From an uncultured Coriobacteriaceae bacterium (GTDB taxonomy: Bacteria > Actinomycetota > Coriobacteriia > Coriobacteriales > Atopobiaceae), in assembly GCA_902801175.1 (NCBI GenBank), contig CADCHF010000006.1:27863-91862 (forward strand): a stretch of DNA of 64,000 bases, read 5' to 3'. How positions within the stretch are numbered: position 1 is the stretch's first letter; the number at the start of each line of letters is the position of its first letter. The notes under the pieces were generated by a model that saw nothing but the letters and a program-made list of their open reading frames with translations, made no database searches and had not been told where the DNA came from. Below, piece after piece: positions 1-11,293 of this stretch. A program made the translations under genes and the position numbers.

Positions 1-110
1 CTCCCGCGTTGCCCTTTCGGGCAACGCTCGTAGGGTTCGCCTTCGGCTCACCCCGTCACGCCCCACCGGGGCGTGACGACCTTCCGGTTCGAGCCCATGT
101 GAGTATCTTT
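1..110. repeat. Cluster of hairpins at window edge, no gene seen
   Basis: Two perfect hairpins are visible: a 9-bp stem (6-14 with 19-27, TTTC loop) and an 11-bp stem (54-64 with 68-78, three-base loop). A weaker stem lies between them. No reading frame here looks coding. The stretch lies beyond the terminator of the leftward tRNA operon. It may be the end of a structured repeat that continues outside the window. Confidence 0.4.
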
Positions 111-141
111 AAAAAGAAAGACGCCCGATGTCGGACGTCTT
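111..141 (-). terminator. Rho-independent terminator of the tRNA-Ile/tRNA-Ala operon
   Basis: Read on the minus strand, a 10-bp stem with one G-T pair and a two-base loop is followed by a T-rich run (TTTCTTTTT). It lies a few bases after the CCA of tRNA-Ala. Confidence 0.8.
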
Positions 142-149
142 GGAGTTCT

Positions 150-225
150 TGGTGGAGATGAAGGGGTTCGAACCCTCGGCCTCAGGCTTGCAAAGCCCGC
201 GCTCTCCCAGCTGAGCTACATCCCC
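150..225 (-). tRNA. tRNA-Ala (UGC)
   Basis: The minus strand folds into a full cloverleaf: acceptor GGGGATG with CATCTCC, discriminator A, encoded CCA (150-152), and anticodon loop TTTGCAA giving UGC. It is the second gene of a two-tRNA unit downstream of gyrA, an order familiar from other Actinomycetota. Confidence 0.95.
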
Positions 226-236
226 GTGTGTGCGGA

Positions 237-299
237 CACTCTTATAATAACCGCCCCAGCGGCGACTCGGCTAGCGCTGGGGCGGTTATTATAAGAGTG
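237..299. repeat. Perfect 25-bp inverted repeat between the two tRNA genes
   Basis: Arms at 237-261 and 275-299 are exact reverse complements, with a 13-base loop. The arm contains TTATAATAACC and then a GC-rich half. The outer arm overlaps the encoded CCA of tRNA-Ile (298-300), so an RNA hairpin would start within the tRNA 3' end. The compact 63-bp size suggests a miniature palindromic insertion or an RNA-processing spacer. Confidence 0.85.
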
Positions 300-374
300 G
301 TGGGCCTGACAAGGTTCGAACTTGTGACCTCCCGGTTATCAGCCGGACGCTCTGACCAACTGAGCTACAGGCCC
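298..374 (-). tRNA. tRNA-Ile (GAU)
   Basis: Minus-strand cloverleaf with acceptor GGGCCTG and CAGGCCC, discriminator A, encoded CCA, and anticodon loop CTGATAA giving GAU. It is first in the tRNA-Ile/tRNA-Ala unit, with a promoter immediately upstream. Confidence 0.95.
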
Positions 375-387
375 AACGCAGGAATAT

Positions 388-416
388 ATAGTACACACTC
401 ACCCCTACTCGGTCAA
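388..416 (-). promoter_or_regulatory. Promoter for the tRNA-Ile/tRNA-Ala operon
   Basis: On the minus strand, TTGACC (411-416) is followed after 17 bases by TACTAT (388-393). Both are close to the sigma-70-type consensus, and the -10 lies 13 bp before tRNA-Ile. The tRNAs therefore need not depend on gyrA transcription. Confidence 0.65.
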
Positions 417-695
417 GCACTTTTTCGCTTCAATTTTGAAAAAGTTCCAATTCATATCTCTACCTGCAAAAACATCGCGATATGACTTCATGTGGGCGTT
501 GGATGAGCCACCTCGCTCCCTCAGGAGCCACTGTCCCAAAACCAAATCCAAACAGACTCAAGGGTCGTTTCTTCCCCCACGGCGTTGCATTCCGAGACCA
601 TTGAAGCCCTCTGTCGGTTTGACCCCGCTCCGCTGTTCCATCCCTTCGCAAGTTCGTGTATCATGCGCCGCGTACCTTAGGGCAAGGGGGGTCAC
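417..695. other. Intergenic region, nothing further recognised
   Basis: This is the gap between the divergent tRNA unit and the bifunctional nuclease gene. The open frames here have no coding character and overlap each other. A G-rich stretch (AGGGGGG at 685-691) just before 696 is the ribosome-binding site of the next gene. Confidence 0.5.
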
Positions 696-1193
696 TTGGT
701 TCGCATGGAGATACAGACGGTCGTTGTGGGAGGGCTCCAGATGCCCTCACTCGTCGTGCTCAAGACTCGCGATGACGCCACGCGCCAGATTACCCTTCCC
801 ATACGCATTGGCCCTGTTGAGGCTGCCGCCATCACTGCTGGCATCGAGGGCACCTCGCATGGGCGACCCCTCACCCACGACCTTTTGAGCAACGTCATCA
901 GCACTCTCGACTCCAGGCTCATCTCCATCAGCATCGTGGACGTTCAAGGCACGACCTTCTTTGCCACCCTGCAGCTCATGAGGCCCGACGGTTCGCGCAC
1001 CGACGTGGACTGCCGCCCGTCGGACGCCATCGCGCTCGCCGTACGCACGGGCGTGCCCATCTATGCTCGCGAGCAGGTGCTCGACACGGCCACCATGCCC
1101 GACTTCTCGCAGGCCAAGAAGGACGTGGAGGAGCAGGAGCTCCAGGCCTTCCACGACTTTGTAGAGGGTCTTAGCCCCGAGGACTTTGGCTAG
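696..1193 (+). CDS. Bifunctional nuclease family protein (DUF151)
   Basis: The protein of about 165 residues matches the BFN/DUF151 family (PF02577): a conserved core with ITLPIRIGPVEA near residue 33, a GRPLTHDLL segment near 57, and the CRPSDAIALAVRTGVPIY block near 106. Family members have been given RNase and DNase activity in plants and are often near the origin in Actinomycetota; the substrate here is unknown. The TTG at 696 lies 4 bases after the G-rich site. An ATG at 705 is an alternative start but is 13 bases away. It converges with gyrA and the two share a terminator hairpin. Confidence 0.85.
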   Translation: MVRMEIQTVVVGGLQMPSLVVLKTRDDATRQITLPIRIGPVEAAAITAGIEGTSHGRPLTHDLLSNVISTLDSRLISISIVDVQGTTFFATLQLMRPDGSRTDVDCRPSDAIALAVRTGVPIYAREQVLDTATMPDFSQAKKDVEEQELQAFHDFVEGLSPEDFG

Positions 1194-1262
1194 ACCGAGA
1201 GCCAAGCCCAGCCGCAAACCAAACCGTCCAAAAGGATCCGTCCCCAATGGACGGACTCAGTA

Positions 1263-1299
1263 AAAACCTCCCCCGGCATTCACTGGGGGAGGTTTTCTC
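1263..1299. terminator. Bidirectional terminator between the DUF151 gene and gyrA
   Basis: A perfect 12-bp stem (1263-1274 with 1285-1296) has A runs on the left and T runs on the right. It can therefore end transcripts from both converging genes. Confidence 0.85.
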
Positions 1300-1334
1300 T
1301 CAGGCTTTCAGGCGTGTCACAAGGCAGCTAGCCG

Positions 1335-4121
<2,787 letters not shown>

Positions 4122-4247
4122 ATCAATCCTTCATTTTTGGTTGATTCACTACTCAGACTGACTTACAGGTTGTTCCGCCCTCCGGCGTCACGGACCTGTT
4201 CATCCAGCCCCACGCAGGCGCTCCGGAAACCGGATCCCAGCCGCGGG

Positions 4248-4350
4248 GGCCCTTTCCCCGTTCCTCCGAGCGACTTCTGCAGCCGAAGGCAGTAACGACC
4301 CGTACCTCACCCTCGGCGGAAGCTGAGCGAGGAGGAACGGGGAAAGGGCC
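4248..4350. repeat. Perfect 20-bp inverted repeat in the gyrB-gyrA gap
   Basis: Arms at 4248-4267 and 4331-4350 are exact reverse complements and enclose 63 bases with smaller hairpins (for example a GCC/GGC stem). It starts just upstream of gyrB's stop when read on the plus strand, so in the gyrB-gyrA mRNA it would form a large stem directly after the gyrB stop codon. There is no T run, so it is not a classic terminator. Confidence 0.85.
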
Positions 4351-4361
4351 AGACTCCCAGG

Positions 4362-6317
4362 TTAGATGTCCAGGAACCGGACATCCTTGGCGTGTGTCTG
4401 GATGAAGGTCCGTCGCTTCTCCACTTGGTTGCCCATGAGGTTGGACACGGCGCGGTCGGCGGCGAGCGCGTCGTCGATGGTCACGCGCAGCATGATGCGG
4501 TTCTTGGGCTCCATCGTGGTTGCCCAGAGCTGCTCGGGGTCCATCTCGCCCAGACCCTTGTAGCGCTGCACGGTGTACTTGGTGGAATCCTCGTACTTGG
4601 CAGCCTCAATGGCCAGCTCCTCGTCGGTGTAGAGGTACTTGCCGTTCTTCTTGCCCTTGGGCTTGAGCTGATACAGCGGCGGCTGGGCAACGTAGATGTA
4701 GCCCGCGTCAATCATGGGCTTCATGTAGCGGTAGAAGAAGGTGAGCAGCAGGATGCGGATGTGAGCACCGTCAACGTCTGCATCGGTCATGATCACGATC
4801 TTGTGGTAGCGCGCCTTGTTGATGTCAAACTCGGGACCAATGCCCGTGCCAATGGCGGTGATCAGCGAGGTGATGGTGTCGCTGGAAAGGGCGCGGTGCT
4901 CCTGGACGCGCTCCACGTTGAGGATCTTGCCGCGCAGGGGGAGCACTGCCTGGATGGAGCGGTCGCGCGCCATCTTGGCGGAGCCACCTGCGGAGTCGCC
5001 CTCTACAATGAAGAGCTCGGTCATCTCGGCGTCGCGCACCGAGCAGTCGGCGAGCTTGCCGGGGAGGCTTGCGCTCTCGAGCAGGCCCTTGCGACGGGTT
5101 GCCTGGCGCGCCTTTTGCGCGGCCATGCGGCCCTTGGCGGCCTGGTTGGCCTTCTTGAAGATCTCCTTGGCCTGGTTGGGGTGCTCCTCGAGGTACTCGG
5201 CCATGCCCTGCGCCACCACCTTGTTGGTGAGCGTGCGCATGTAGGAGTTGCCCAGCTTGGCCTTGGTCTGGCCCTCAAACTGCGGGTCGGGGAGCTTGAC
5301 CGAGATGACGGCCGTCATGCCCTCGCGGATGTCGTCGCCGGTGAGGTTGGCCTCCTTCTCCTTGAGGAGCTTGTGGCTGCGGGCGTAGTCGTTGATGGTC
5401 TTGGTGACCGCCGCGCGGAAGCCCTCGAGGTGCATGCCGCCCTCGTCGGTGTAGATGTCGTTGGCAAAGCTCATCACGGTGCCAGAGAACGACGTGTTCC
5501 ACTGCAGGGCGACCTCAACCTCGCCGCGCTGGTCGGCAGCGGCGTCAGGCGCCGAGGTTCCCTGGATGTACACGGGGTTGCGGTCCATGCCGGGCAGGAC
5601 CGTCTTCTCCTCGTTGAGGAACTTGACAAAGTCGATGATGCCGCCGGAGTAGCAGAACTCGACCACACGCGGCTGCAGCTCGCGCTCGTCAACAAGGGTG
5701 ATCTTGAGGTTCTTGTTGAGGAACGCCGTCTCCTGCAGGTGGTCGTGCAGGGTGTCAAAGTCGTAGTTGGTGGTCTCAAAGATCATCTCGTCGGGCCAGA
5801 AGGTGATGGAGGTGCCGGTGGCCTTGCTCTTGCCAACCTGCTCCATCTTGCGAACCGTCTTGCCGCGGCTGAACTCCATCTCGTAGATGCCACCGTCGCG
5901 CTTGACGCGGGCAATGAGCTTCTTTGAGAGGGCGTTGACGACCGAGACGCCCACGCCGTGCAGGCCGCCCGACACCTTGTAGGCGTCGTTGTCAAACTTG
6001 CCGCCTGCATGCAGGACGGTAAGCACGACCTCAAGGGTGGGGATGCGCTTCTGCGGGTGGCGTGCCACGGGGATGCCACGGCCGTTGTCCTCGACCGTCA
6101 CCGAGTTGTCGGGGTGGACCGTCACCTTGATGCGCGTGCAGAAGCCCGCCATGGCCTCGTCGACGGAGTTGTCGACAACCTCCCACACCAGGTGGTGCAG
6201 GCCCGAGGCGCTGGTGGAGCCAATGTACATGCCCGGGCGCTTGCGGACGGGGTCGAGGCCCTCGAGGACCTTGATGCTTTGAGCGCCGTAGTCGCTGCCG
6301 TTGTTTTTCTTTGCCAC
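4362..6317 (-). CDS. gyrB: DNA gyrase subunit B
   Basis: The 651-residue ATPase subunit of gyrase. It shows the GHKL ATP-binding segment (VVDNSVDEAMAG, GRGIPV, then GLHGVGVSVVNALS), the transducer domain, and the TOPRIM metal-binding motifs EGDSAGGSAK and DADVDGAHI. The GTG at 6317 is chosen because AGGAG lies 5 bases upstream; an in-frame upstream extension lacks such a site. A TTTTCAACA motif (6461-6469) lies in the upstream region. It is followed by gyrA after a structured gap. Confidence 0.98.
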   Translation of the reverse strand: MAKKNNGSDYGAQSIKVLEGLDPVRKRPGMYIGSTSASGLHHLVWEVVDNSVDEAMAGFCTRIKVTVHPDNSVTVEDNGRGIPVARHPQKRIPTLEVVLTVLHAGGKFDNDAYKVSGGLHGVGVSVVNALSKKLIARVKRDGGIYEMEFSRGKTVRKMEQVGKSKATGTSITFWPDEMIFETTNYDFDTLHDHLQETAFLNKNLKITLVDERELQPRVVEFCYSGGIIDFVKFLNEEKTVLPGMDRNPVYIQGTSAPDAAADQRGEVEVALQWNTSFSGTVMSFANDIYTDEGGMHLEGFRAAVTKTINDYARSHKLLKEKEANLTGDDIREGMTAVISVKLPDPQFEGQTKAKLGNSYMRTLTNKVVAQGMAEYLEEHPNQAKEIFKKANQAAKGRMAAQKARQATRRKGLLESASLPGKLADCSVRDAEMTELFIVEGDSAGGSAKMARDRSIQAVLPLRGKILNVERVQEHRALSSDTITSLITAIGTGIGPEFDINKARYHKIVIMTDADVDGAHIRILLLTFFYRYMKPMIDAGYIYVAQPPLYQLKPKGKKNGKYLYTDEELAIEAAKYEDSTKYTVQRYKGLGEMDPEQLWATTMEPKNRIMLRVTIDDALAADRAVSNLMGNQVEKRRTFIQTHAKDVRFLDI

Positions 6318-6460
6318 GTTGCTCCTATCTCTATGCCATCGGACCCGCCGCAAAACGCACTGGCGGCCGACAGCAGTGCCATATAGCTCAATAAGCTTAC
6401 TGATGATAGCCTATCGGCAGGACTTTTGCTGAGCCTCAACAAAAAACGATGTAGAAAAAA

Positions 6461-6469
6461 TGTTGAAAA
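6461..6469 (-). promoter_or_regulatory. TTTTCAACA box upstream of gyrB
   Basis: The minus strand reads TTTTCAACA, one mismatch from the general DnaA-box form TTWTNCACA. The same 9-mer occurs at the dnaA promoter and upstream of the ATPase gene next to the origin. The spacing suggests a regulatory site for gyrB; binding is inferred only. Confidence 0.4.
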
Positions 6470-6497
6470 CTTATTTGAGCCACTCAGGAGCCTAAAT

Positions 6498-7049
6498 TCA
6501 GCCTTGTTCGCGATTTTTGGCATTTTCCAACTTATCACGTCTTTTTGAGAGTGATACGGCCCTGTGCGCCGCAGCCCTGATTGACTCGGGAAGGCGTGCG
6601 ACCAGCGCATCCACCTCGGCCTGCTCGAGCGGGGTCAGCTCGGGCAGCTCTTCCCTTTTGGGGCTTGCTTTGGACTCGCGCCTTGCGGCGGCCTTCTTGT
6701 GGCCATCTCGCGAGGGCAAGAACTCTATCCCCGACACCTCAAAGCCCACATTTGCCAGGCGCGCGAGATAGATCTCTTTGTTGACACCAAAGTCGATGGC
6801 CATGGCATGCGAGTCGATGTACACGCAAAGGACCGGTGCCGCGCCCTGCCGGCGCGCACGCTTGAGAAAGACTCCCGTGGTGTGGGCCCGCTCGCGGTCA
6901 CCGTTGGCGCGGTACCACGCCGTGGCGGCGCGCTGGTTTGCCGACATCTTGCGAGAGAGCCGGTCGTCTATGACCTCGCCCATCAGGTTTGAGACCGCGC
7001 TTGGCGGCTCCGCGTCAAACTCGAGCTTCCAGGCGTCGTCAGCCACCAA
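6498..7049 (-). CDS. DUF721 / DciA-like helicase-loading protein
   Basis: The 183-residue protein of the DUF721 family is encoded between recF and gyrB, the usual position in Actinomycetota. The conserved DUF721 core runs from about residue 15 to 110 (SNLMGEVIDDRL, then a helix with AATAWYRANG, then VLCVYIDSHAMAIDFG) and is followed by a charged C-terminal helix. DciA-type members help load the replicative DnaB helicase in bacteria lacking DnaC; this role is inferred from the family and place. The TTG at 7049 or the adjacent GTG at 7046 could start it. Either overlaps the recF end by 8-11 bases, implying translational coupling. Confidence 0.8.
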   Translation of the reverse strand: MVADDAWKLEFDAEPPSAVSNLMGEVIDDRLSRKMSANQRAATAWYRANGDRERAHTTGVFLKRARRQGAAPVLCVYIDSHAMAIDFGVNKEIYLARLANVGFEVSGIEFLPSRDGHKKAAARRESKASPKREELPELTPLEQAEVDALVARLPESIRAAAHRAVSLSKRRDKLENAKNREQG

Positions 7050-8127
7050 AGCTCACCACCTTAGAGGCCTCGAGCAGCTCGGGCGGGAAGTAGCCAAGGT
7101 TGGTCGTGGTCACCACGGTCTGGATTCCCTCCTGCACAAAGCTCACCACCGCGGAGCGGCGCTGCTCGTCGAGCTCGCTCATGACGTCGTCCAAGAGGAG
7201 CAGCGGCTGCTCGCCCAAAATCTCCGCCGAGAGTTCCACCTCGGCCATCTTCCAGGCAAGCACGATGGAGCGCTGCTGGCCCTGGCTGCCAAAGGCCCGC
7301 GCGTCGCGGCCGTTCAGGGTAAATCGGATGTCGTCGCGGTGCGGGCCCACAAGGGTCTGCTGGCGACGCAGGTCGTCCTGCCGGCCCTGCGCAAGACGGT
7401 CAAGGTAGCGGGCGGTCAGCTCGTCGCGGTGCATGCCGGCCACGTCGTCGCCCAGCGTGCACTCATAGGCGCACCCCAGCTCCTCGCCATCGCATATGCG
7501 CTGGTAGACCTCGCCCACCTTAACGCGCAGGCGCTCAAAGAGCCGCAGGCGGGCAAGCAGCAGCGTGGCGCCGCCCAGGGCCACCGAGGCGTCCCAGGCG
7601 TCGAGCAGGGCCAGGTTGGGCGAGTCCTCCTTGAGCAGGCGGTTTCGCTGCTCCACGGCTCGCTGATAGGCGGCCAGCACCTTGGCAAAGCCCCGGTTTG
7701 CCTGGCGCCCAAAGGCGTCCAGCTCCTCGCGCCGCTGCGAGGCCCCGCGCTTCACAAAGGCAAGGTCGTCTGGGTTGAACAGCACCGACATGAGCGTCTC
7801 GGGCACATCCGCCGACTGGCAGGGCTTTCCGTTACGCCTAAACTTGCGGCGCGGCCCGTCCACGATGCAGTCGATGTCCACCACACGCCCGTCACCTGTA
7901 AGGTGCAGCGTGGCCTTGGCAGAATCGGCGCCCTCGCGCACGAGCTGGGCGGGCCGGGGCTTTCTAAACGAGGCCCCGGCCGTGAGCATCTGCAGCGCCT
8001 CGACCGTGTTGGTCTTTCCCACGGCGTTGTGACCGTGCAAAACGGTCATGCCGGGGGCAAAGGCTATGTCGCGTTCCTCAAAGTTGCGCCAGTCGCGCAG
8101 CTCGAGGCTACTTACCAGCAGGCCCAC
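7039..8127 (-). CDS. recF: DNA replication and repair protein RecF
   Basis: The 362-residue SMC-like ATPase loads RecA at single-strand gaps together with RecO and RecR. Walker A is GHNAVGKTN near residue 33, the ABC signature is GSQGQQRSIVLAWK, and Walker B is LLLLDDVMSELD. The start GTG at 8127 lies 3 bases after the dnaN stop, and its end overlaps the DUF721 gene, so dnaN-recF-dciA reads as one unit. Confidence 0.97.
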   Translation of the reverse strand: MGLLVSSLELRDWRNFEERDIAFAPGMTVLHGHNAVGKTNTVEALQMLTAGASFRKPRPAQLVREGADSAKATLHLTGDGRVVDIDCIVDGPRRKFRRNGKPCQSADVPETLMSVLFNPDDLAFVKRGASQRREELDAFGRQANRGFAKVLAAYQRAVEQRNRLLKEDSPNLALLDAWDASVALGGATLLLARLRLFERLRVKVGEVYQRICDGEELGCAYECTLGDDVAGMHRDELTARYLDRLAQGRQDDLRRQQTLVGPHRDDIRFTLNGRDARAFGSQGQQRSIVLAWKMAEVELSAEILGEQPLLLLDDVMSELDEQRRSAVVSFVQEGIQTVVTTTNLGYFPPELLEASKVVSFGG

Positions 8128-8130
8128 GTG

Positions 8131-9240
8131 CTACATCCGCACCGGCATCAGCAGGTAAAGGTAGTTGATCTTGCCATACGACTTGTAGATGGCAGGCTGC
8201 ATGGGCCCCTGCAGTTCGAGCGTGAGCTCGTCGGAGCCGTTCACGGCGTTGACGCAGTCGAGCACGTAGTGGAAGTTGAGTGCGATGGACATGCTGGAGC
8301 CGTCGATCTCGGCGTCAATCATCTCGGAGGACTCACCCTGGTCGGGCGAGGAGGCCGAGAGGCGCAGGAGCTTGCCGTCGGCATCGGCATCAAGGCGGAC
8401 CGACGGGTTGCCCGAAGCAATGACCGAGACGCGCTTGAGCGCCGAGCCAAACTCGGAGACGTCGAGCTTGACCGCGGTGGCGTACGAGGAGGGCAGCAGC
8501 TGGCGGTAGTTGGGGAAGTTGCCCTCGATCTTGCGGGTCACATAGGTGGTGTTGCCAAAGACGAACACGACCTGGCTGTCGGTCGTCCCCACCATGATCT
8601 GCTCGGTCATGGACGGCGAGGACAGAACGTCGTGGAAGGTCGCACCAGGGACAATTGTCACAAAGGCCTCGTCGGCAGAGGAGGTCTCGGCGTTGGAGTC
8701 ACACACGGCCAGGCGATAGGAGTCGGTGGCCACCAGGCGAATCGTGTTCTCCTCAACCGAGAGCAAAACGCCCTGCAGGATGGGACGGCTGGTGTCGCGC
8801 GAGGTGACCTTGTAGACCTTGTCCACCATCTCGGAGAGAAGCGCGCTCGGCAGCTCGATGGAGCGGTTGAGCGCAAAGGTCGGGAACTCGGGGAAGTCAG
8901 AGGCCTCAAGGGTGTTGAGGCGGAAGTTGGACTTGTGGCACGAGATCTGCAGCGTGTGGCTGCCCGCGGTCATGTCAAACGAGACCGCGGCATCGGGAAG
9001 CGTCTTCACGATAGAGGTGAGCACCTTGCCCGAGACGACCGTCTCGCCCTCCTCCTCGACGTTGGCCGCAATGCGATGACGGATCGAGATGGTGAGGTTG
9101 GAGGTCTGGAACTCAAGGGTGCCGTCCTGCGCCTTGATATAGATGCCCGAGAGGTACGGCAGCGTTGAGTTGGTGGCCATGCCCTTGGCAACCACGAGAA
9201 GCGCCTTGGCGAGCGACGATTGGCTGACAGTAAACTTCAT
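8131..9240 (-). CDS. dnaN: DNA polymerase III beta sliding clamp
   Basis: The 369-residue clamp has the normal family length and three-domain repeat. It ends with YLLMPVRM, the typical C-terminal hydrophobic clamp end. It encircles DNA and tethers polymerase III. The ATG at 9240 has GAGGAG upstream at good spacing. A 237-bp gap separates it from dnaA and contains AT-rich promoter sequence and TTTTCAACA-like boxes. Confidence 0.97.
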   Translation of the reverse strand: MKFTVSQSSLAKALLVVAKGMATNSTLPYLSGIYIKAQDGTLEFQTSNLTISIRHRIAANVEEEGETVVSGKVLTSIVKTLPDAAVSFDMTAGSHTLQISCHKSNFRLNTLEASDFPEFPTFALNRSIELPSALLSEMVDKVYKVTSRDTSRPILQGVLLSVEENTIRLVATDSYRLAVCDSNAETSSADEAFVTIVPGATFHDVLSSPSMTEQIMVGTTDSQVVFVFGNTTYVTRKIEGNFPNYRQLLPSSYATAVKLDVSEFGSALKRVSVIASGNPSVRLDADADGKLLRLSASSPDQGESSEMIDAEIDGSSMSIALNFHYVLDCVNAVNGSDELTLELQGPMQPAIYKSYGKINYLYLLMPVRM

Positions 9241-9477
9241 GGGGTGCTCCTCTTCTTTCTTCTCTTATATAGATATAAAAATACTAAGGATGAGAATAAG
9301 GCCTGTAGAAATGTTGAAACGCTTACGTCGTTGCTGGTAGAAGTGGGTGCCGGTCGCCATTGGGCTCAGTCATTGCGTCACCACGCGTCGACAGTCCAAC
9401 ACCTGTCGAAAACTTTCTTAACGAGACCTCATGACTTTTCGCCTTGTTTCGAAAGTCCATCGACATGTTTTTGAACA
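9241..9477. promoter_or_regulatory. dnaA-dnaN intergenic region with DnaA-box-like motifs
   Basis: Minus-strand boxes resembling DnaA sites are GTTTCAACA (9312-9320) and TTTTCGACA (9404-9412). A TATATAAG-type AT-rich segment near 9265-9280 could be the dnaN -10. No reading frame is convincing. Confidence 0.45.
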
Positions 9478-10992
9478 TCAGGTCACGTCGGTAACTTGGT
9501 CGCGCAGGGTCTCGACGCGATCGTGGAAGAGACGGTCGCGCTTCTTGTAGTCGTCCACCCACGCAATGCTGTGCTTCACGGTTGCGTGCGTGCGTCCGCC
9601 AAACTTTTTGCCAATCTCGGCGAGGGTGTTGTCGGTGAGCGCGCGGGTGAGCCAGATGCCCACATGACGGGCCTCCATGAGCTCCTTGTTGCGCTTGGAG
9701 CCAATGAGGTCGTCGTGTGCCACGTCGTAGAACTTCTCAACCTGGCGCTGGATCTGGTCAACGGTGATGATGTGCTGCCCGGTGGGCCACTTTTGGCTGG
9801 CCGCCTCAAGGATGTCGGAGCGAGTGATGCTCTGCCCCATGCGCTCCCTGCGGTTTGCCTTCATCAGGCAGGTCTGCACAAAGCCCTCGATGACGCGGAT
9901 GTTGGTGCCGGCCTTCTCGGCCATGAGGCGCCTCATGTCATCGGGGATGGTGCCAACTACGCCGTCTACATGCTCTTCCATTGCGTCGGCACGCATGCGG
10001 TCGTAGAACGCGTTGATGAGGTTGAGCTTGAGCTCGTAGTCGGGCACCTGGATGGAGACCGACAGGCCCGAGTCCATGCGCGAGGTGTCGCGCTCGTCAA
10101 ACTTGCTTTCTCCCATGCCAAGCTGCGAGGGCGAGCGGTCGGCTGCCAGAACAATCTGCTTGTCGTGCGAGAGCAGCGTGTTGAAGGTCTTGAAGAAGAA
10201 GCGGATGGTGCCGCCGGCGGTCATCATGTTTTGGATGTCGTCAATGATGAGAACGTCGACGTTTTGGTAGCGCGCTGCGAGGTTGGCCGCCGCACCGTTT
10301 CCGCTGCGGTCGGTTGCGGCGGCTACATAGTCGTCTACAAAGTCGGCCGCGGCGCGGTACACGCAGCGCCGCGAGGGGTCGTTCTTTGCGATGTAGTTCT
10401 GTATTGCCCTGAGCAGGTGCGTCTTGCCAAGGCCGCTCTTGCCATAGATGAACAGCGGGTTGTAGCTCTTCTTCTCTCCGTTGGCCACCTGCTTGGCGGC
10501 CTCGAGGGCATAGCGGTTCTCCTCGCCGGCAACAAAGCGCTCAAAGGTGAGCTTTGAGTCGGTGGCCGAGATCTCGTCGCTCAGGCGCTCGACGTAGGCA
10601 ATCTCCTCGGCGTCGGTGGTCTGGCGGGGGACTACGGTCTTTGCCGGCTCGGGCGCAATCTGGGTTGCGGAGCGCGCCTGCGAGAGCTCCTCGGGGGAGG
10701 CCTCGTTGTTAACACGAATGGAGCGCTGATCCTTTACAAGGTCGACCACCAGGGTTAGGTGTTGGAAAGCGGCCTGCTCGAGGCATTCCTCGATGATGGG
10801 TGCCTGCTGGGTGATGCGACGCTGCGCAAAACCGAGCGAGGTGGAGATGTGAAAGGTGTCTCCGTCGAGCGCCGTGGGTGTGCACGAGTCGATCATGGCC
10901 ACAACGGCCTGGTTCACGTCGTCGCGCGCCGAAAGAAGCGCGAGGACATCCTCCCAGAGAATCGCCGCATCTGAGTCTTGGCTTTGGACCAT
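9478..10992 (-). CDS. dnaA: Chromosomal replication initiator DnaA
   Basis: The 504-residue initiator binds DnaA boxes at oriC and melts it. Domain I begins LWEDVLALL. The AAA+ domain has Walker A YGKSGLGKTHLL and Walker B VLIIDDIQNM. The C-terminal DNA-binding domain carries IGKKFGGRTHATVKHSI. The ATG at 10992 is preferred: it has AGGTG upstream and lies just downstream of a good promoter, whereas the longer in-frame extension (to 11166) runs through that promoter. Confidence 0.97.
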   Translation of the reverse strand: MVQSQDSDAAILWEDVLALLSARDDVNQAVVAMIDSCTPTALDGDTFHISTSLGFAQRRITQQAPIIEECLEQAAFQHLTLVVDLVKDQRSIRVNNEASPEELSQARSATQIAPEPAKTVVPRQTTDAEEIAYVERLSDEISATDSKLTFERFVAGEENRYALEAAKQVANGEKKSYNPLFIYGKSGLGKTHLLRAIQNYIAKNDPSRRCVYRAAADFVDDYVAAATDRSGNGAAANLAARYQNVDVLIIDDIQNMMTAGGTIRFFFKTFNTLLSHDKQIVLAADRSPSQLGMGESKFDERDTSRMDSGLSVSIQVPDYELKLNLINAFYDRMRADAMEEHVDGVVGTIPDDMRRLMAEKAGTNIRVIEGFVQTCLMKANRRERMGQSITRSDILEAASQKWPTGQHIITVDQIQRQVEKFYDVAHDDLIGSKRNKELMEARHVGIWLTRALTDNTLAEIGKKFGGRTHATVKHSIAWVDDYKKRDRLFHDRVETLRDQVTDVT

Positions 10993-11016
10993 TTTGCACC
11001 TACCGTAAAGCATGAA

Positions 11017-11062
11017 TGTTGAAAAGCACTCCTCATTATATGTTGAAAACCTCCCTGGGCAA
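11017..11062 (-). promoter_or_regulatory. dnaA promoter overlapped by two TTTTCAACA boxes
   Basis: On the minus strand, TTGCCC (11057-11062) and a perfect TATAAT (11035-11040) are 16 bases apart. One TTTTCAACA lies inside the spacer (11041-11049) and a second just downstream of the -10 (11017-11025). This placement fits autoregulation by DnaA if the motif is a DnaA box. Confidence 0.65.
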
Positions 11063-11293
11063 GAGATTCCATCAGCCAAGGGGGAAATAGCTACGAGTAA
11101 CGCGGCGAGCGCGCGGTGAAAATCCGAGGTGAAGTCCCCTATCGCCCAATTTGTTGACACCCGCACGACTTACAGCCACGGCGCGAACTAAGGGTTGTTC
11201 TTAAATGCCGATAGACGGGACTTAAGGTCACGTACCTTTAGACATCGATAACTGCCCAAGCGGGACGCGAGCTTTAGACAACAGACGTACTTA

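Noticed and set aside
1-149. Partial rRNA or transfer-messenger RNA at the left edge
   Set aside because: The hairpins and a GGTTCGAGCCC-like string looked suggestive, but no tRNA-like end or conserved rRNA segment could be assembled.
10993-11166. Longer N-terminus for dnaA up to 11166
   Set aside because: It crosses a TATAAT promoter and two DnaA-box-like motifs, and its sequence does not resemble DnaA domain I, which begins after 10992.
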